From Clostridiales bacterium (GTDB lineage Bacteria; Bacillota; Clostridia; Christensenellales; Borkfalkiaceae): a stretch of 17,068 bases of DNA. The stretch lies in the NCBI GenBank assembly GCA_003503945.1, contig DOCD01000017.1, positions 1-17,068 of the forward strand. Direction: 5' to 3'. The notes beneath the pieces are model-generated. The model ran no database searches, was not told the origin of the DNA, and saw only the letters and a list, made by a program, of their open reading frames with translations. Below are positions 14,430 to 17,068 of the stretch, piece by piece; within the stretch, counting starts at the first letter, position 1, and each line of letters opens with the position of its first letter. Made by a program: the position numbers and the translations under genes.

Positions 14430-15383
14430 ATGCAGACAAGTATTAAATCAATATTCGCGGGCATTGACGGGCGGGAAGAAAATTTCAAGCCGAGGAAAAA
14501 GAAAGAAAAGGTTACGGCGGGGCGCGTAGGAACTTACGCCGTGCTGGCGTTTTACACGCTGTGGATATTGGCTCCGTTTTTGATAATTTTAGTAACGTCG
14601 TTCACCTCCAACAAGGAATACAGCGAAGCCACTTCGTATATCTGGTGGCCTAAGGATTTCTCGGTCGAGGGCTATGAAAGGTTGTTTCTGGACGACCCGT
14701 ATATGGTTGACGGCATACCGTCGCTTTTCAGGGGCTTTTTAAACACGATGTGGATAACCTTGCTGCCGCTTGCTTCGGGACTTTTGCAGTCGCTTCTGGT
14801 GGCGTATTGCTACTGGCAGGAAAAGTTCCCGTTCAAAAATTCGCTGTTTATGTTCACGATAACGCTTATGTTCATCCCTTTGGGCGCTTTCGGTTTTGTA
14901 GGATATATGTTCTATCAGAACTTAGGCTGGACGGAAGGCTTTGCCGCTTTTCTGCCGCTGATAGTACCGGGGCTTTTCGCCAGCGCGAGCACGGTTTTCT
15001 TTTTAAGACCGTACCTCGACGGAATAAGCGGAGAAATAATAGAAGCGGCGAAGATAGACGGAATGAACTTCTGGCAGATTTTCTTCACGATAGTTCTTCC
15101 GCTTTCCAAGCCCGCTTTAATAGCGCAGTTCATATTCGGCTTTGTTGGCGGCTATAACAACTATGCGGGCGCGCTTATGTATCTCGGCAACGAAAGCGAA
15201 ACTATGTGGACTCTGCAGCTGACGTTGCAGAAACTTATATCGTATATGTCGACTTCGCCCGACGGTGATTACAGCTTCAAGTGCGCGACGTCGCTTATGG
15301 CGATGATACCGCTTATTATAGTATATCTGTGCTGTCAGAAATTCTTTATAGAGGGTATTTCTTTCGGCGGAGGGAAGGAATAA
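14430..15383 (+). CDS. Sugar ABC transporter permease, MalG/UgpE type
   Basis: This 317-residue protein is the second CUT1 permease. About six membrane segments are visible (roughly 34-56, 104-127, 138-160, 171-192, 225-245 and 286-303). The EAA loop E205-A-A-K-I-D-G-M precedes F-x-I-V-LPLSKP (219-228). The tail ending in FFIEGISFGGGKE matches the usual MalG-type C-terminus (a 'F-x-x-GI-x-x-G' motif). A basic patch RKKKEK (22-27) precedes the first helix and should face the cytoplasm. The ATG at 14430 follows GGAGGG (14419-14424) by five bases and the preceding stop by one base, so its translation is tightly linked to the first permease. Confidence 0.93.
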   Translation: MQTSIKSIFAGIDGREENFKPRKKKEKVTAGRVGTYAVLAFYTLWILAPFLIILVTSFTSNKEYSEATSYIWWPKDFSVEGYERLFLDDPYMVDGIPSLFRGFLNTMWITLLPLASGLLQSLLVAYCYWQEKFPFKNSLFMFTITLMFIPLGAFGFVGYMFYQNLGWTEGFAAFLPLIVPGLFASASTVFFLRPYLDGISGEIIEAAKIDGMNFWQIFFTIVLPLSKPALIAQFIFGFVGGYNNYAGALMYLGNESETMWTLQLTLQKLISYMSTSPDGDYSFKCATSLMAMIPLIIVYLCCQKFFIEGISFGGGKE

Positions 15384-15400
15384 GTCAAACAAATTCGTAG

Positions 15401-15457
15401 CGGGGAAATATTGCAATATTTATTTTTACGTATTGTGGGTTTTCCCGTTATTTTTAT
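15401..15457 (+). terminator. Possible terminator after the permeases, containing a 16-base palindrome
   Basis: CGGGGAAA (15401-15408) can pair with TTTTCCCG (15440-15447) with one G-T pair, and TTATTTTTAT follows, as in an intrinsic terminator. The loop is long (31 bases), which weakens the call. A perfect palindrome, AAATATTGCAATATTT (15406-15421), lies within it and could instead be a regulator's operator. This 110-base gap is the largest non-coding space in the window, so GH31 may be separately transcribed. No convincing -35/-10 pair is seen. Confidence 0.35.
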
Positions 15458-15493
15458 GTAATTATCGGTTAAGTTTAAAATAGGTAAAATTTT

Positions 15494-17068
15494 ATGGAAG
15501 AAATTATTTCAGGCAACATTCGCGTACAGCTTTTAAGCGAAAATATCATCCGTATAGAGTACGGCAAAAACGGCAGATTTTTCGACGGCAACACTTTCTT
15601 TATCCCCGATAAGAGGCAGTATGCTAATGCTCGTGTTGCATACTCGTACAATGAAGGGGTTATTTGTTTCGACGAATACGAATTGTACATACCCGAATAC
15701 GCAAAAACTCTTTCGGCTGTAAGGCTTGAAAAGAACGGCAAAAGGGTGTATACTTATAAAAGAATAAAAAACAGCGGCGAATTGCCGCCTTTGGATAAAA
15801 CGCCCGAAGTTTTTGCAATTTCCGATACTCCGCGCATAACCGTCCCCGAGGGCGGGTATACGGTGAAAAGAAAGGGCGAATTTACCGTTGAAGAAAACGT
15901 AGAAGACGTCTATTTATTGCTTTGTAAAAAGGACGCAAAACTTTTAAGAAAACTGTACGTTGAACTCACGGGCAAGCCCGAGCTCGTTCGTCTTTCCACG
16001 CTTGGCGGGTGGAACAGCAAATACTACGCCTACACCGAAGAGGAGGCGAAACGGCTCATTCTGGATTACGAAAAGCATAACGTGCCTTTGGACGTAATGG
16101 TAATTGACACCGACTGGCGCTCCTGCGAAAACGGCTGGGGTTACGATATAAATACCAAACTTTTCCCCGATATGAAGAGGTTTTTTGACTTTGCGCACGA
16201 GCACGGCGTGGAGGTAATGTTCAACGACCACCCCGAACCTGTAAACGGCGCGCAGGTTTTCGCCCCCGAAGAAATAGAGTACAGAGAAAGAAATTTGCAG
16301 TCGTTAATGGAAAAAGGGTTGGATATATGGTGGTACGACAGAAACTGGGCGACAAAGCTCGTTTCCCCGACGGACGGAGTAAATCCCGAAACCTTCGGGC
16401 TGTATCTGTTTGAAGATATTACAAGGCATTACTACCAAAACGCAGCTAAGGATAAAGATGTTTACCGCCGCCCCGTAATTATGGGCAACGTCGACAATAT
16501 CGCAAACGGCTGTTATGCGGAAATTTATTCGAGTGCAAGTCACCGCTATTCCATACAGTGGACGGGCGATATCCAAAGCGACCCCGACGCGCTTGCGCAG
16601 GAGGTTGCTACGATGATAAGGACGGGCAATAACGCCATACCGTATTGCAATGCCGATTGCGGCGGGCATCTCGGCAACCCTAATAAAGAGGGCTTTATCC
16701 GCTGGATGCAGTTCGGAACATTATCTCCCGTATTCCGCCCTCATTGTACAAACTACGTTAAGCCTTTCCGCGAGCCGTGGGCTTACGACGAGCAAACGCT
16801 CGATATAGTGCGCGAATACAACAACCTGCGTTACAGACTTCTGCCCGTAATCTATAAAAACGCTTATGAAGCCTATGAAAACGGCGAACCGATATTCAGG
16901 TCTTTGGGCTGGGAATATCCCGACGACAAAAATGCGGTAAAGCTGACCGACGAATATATGCTCGGCAACGATATTTTATTCAAGCCGATTGCGGGCAGAA
17001 ATCCTTTGCCCGTCGAAAAGAAAAACTTTTCAAAGCCCGTAAAAGCAACCTACTTCGACGGAACCGAC
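15494..17068 (+). CDS. GH31-family alpha-glycosidase (3' end beyond window)
   Basis: The frame is open from ATG 15494 to the last base, giving 525 residues without a stop; the C-terminal beta domains are cut off by the window edge. There is no signal peptide, so the enzyme should be cytoplasmic. A short beta-sandwich (about 1-160) precedes the barrel, which begins near GGWNSKYYAY (171-180) and has DVMVIDTDW (200-208) and FNDHPEP (243-249). The nucleophile is likely Asp282 in WWYDRN and the acid/base Asp359 in HRYSIQWTGD (350-359). YCNADCGGH (384-392) and RWMQFGTLSPVFRPH (403-417) are further GH31 blocks. Family members include alpha-glucosidases, alpha-xylosidases and alpha-galactosidases; which applies here is uncertain. 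The ribosome binding site is weak (AGG at 15482-15484, nine bases away). Confidence 0.88.
   Translation, partial: MEEIISGNIRVQLLSENIIRIEYGKNGRFFDGNTFFIPDKRQYANARVAYSYNEGVICFDEYELYIPEYAKTLSAVRLEKNGKRVYTYKRIKNSGELPPLDKTPEVFAISDTPRITVPEGGYTVKRKGEFTVEENVEDVYLLLCKKDAKLLRKLYVELTGKPELVRLSTLGGWNSKYYAYTEEEAKRLILDYEKHNVPLDVMVIDTDWRSCENGWGYDINTKLFPDMKRFFDFAHEHGVEVMFNDHPEPVNGAQVFAPEEIEYRERNLQSLMEKGLDIWWYDRNWATKLVSPTDGVNPETFGLYLFEDITRHYYQNAAKDKDVYRRPVIMGNVDNIANGCYAEIYSSASHRYSIQWTGDIQSDPDALAQEVATMIRTGNNAIPYCNADCGGHLGNPNKEGFIRWMQFGTLSPVFRPHCTNYVKPFREPWAYDEQTLDIVREYNNLRYRLLPVIYKNAYEAYENGEPIFRSLGWEYPDDKNAVKLTDEYMLGNDILFKPIAGRNPLPVEKKNFSKPVKATYFDGTD

Noticed and set aside
1..17068. CRISPR array, tRNA/rRNA genes, insertion sequences, phage genes
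   Set aside because: No short regularly spaced repeats, RNA-gene signatures, transposase motifs or integrase motifs were seen. The only repeats are coding repeats inside the giant lipoprotein.

Overview
The window is a 17 kb stretch of one-directional genes (all on the + strand, gaps of 110 bases or less) that looks like a Gram-positive carbohydrate-utilisation locus. The evidence for a member of the Bacillota, most likely a gut-type clostridial lineage, is the set of short lipoprotein signal peptides with Cys lipoboxes, strong GGAGG-type ribosome binding sites, a CUT1-type sugar ABC transporter without its own ATPase, and surface proteins made of Ig-like, InlB-like and lectin-like modules. 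Base composition is intermediate. The finer placement is inference only; there is no rRNA or other marker gene in the window.

Layout. Bases 1-75 hold the last codons of an upstream gene that overlaps the next start (ATGA). Bases 72-9517 encode four consecutive surface lipoproteins: an SGNH hydrolase with an Ig-like domain (72-1049), a GH43 glycosidase with a C-terminal F5/8-like module (1070-3022), a CBM9-like binding protein (3038-4105), and a 1786-residue repeat lipoprotein built from five lectin-like units (4157-9517). A strong hairpin (9538-9574) then precedes a cytoplasmic GH3 glycosidase (9598-11547). Next come a sugar-binding lipoprotein (11589-13481) and two membrane permeases (13481-14428 and 14430-15383). 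After a 110-base gap with a possible terminator and a 16-base palindrome, a cytoplasmic GH31 glycosidase begins at 15494 and runs off the window end.

How the parts fit (inference). The surface lipoproteins would hold a branched polysaccharide at the cell face. The SGNH enzyme would remove ester groups and the GH43 enzyme would cut side chains or backbone. The binding protein and permeases import the oligosaccharides, powered by an ATPase encoded elsewhere, and GH3 plus GH31 finish degradation in the cytoplasm. A beta-linked backbone with alpha-linked side groups, such as a hemicellulose, would suit GH43+GH3+GH31, but the substrate cannot be read from the sequence.

The most unusual part is the giant repeat lipoprotein. 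Its modules follow the order (A-L-R)x4-A-L, where A is a carboxypeptidase-regulatory-like beta domain, L a concanavalin-like domain and R a divergent InlB-type repeat. L domains 1 and 3 are about 68% identical, whereas L2, L4 and L5 diverge. A related R-type module ends the neighbouring CBM9-like protein. No catalytic motif is visible in the giant protein, so it is a good candidate for an undescribed Gram-positive glycan-capture scaffold.
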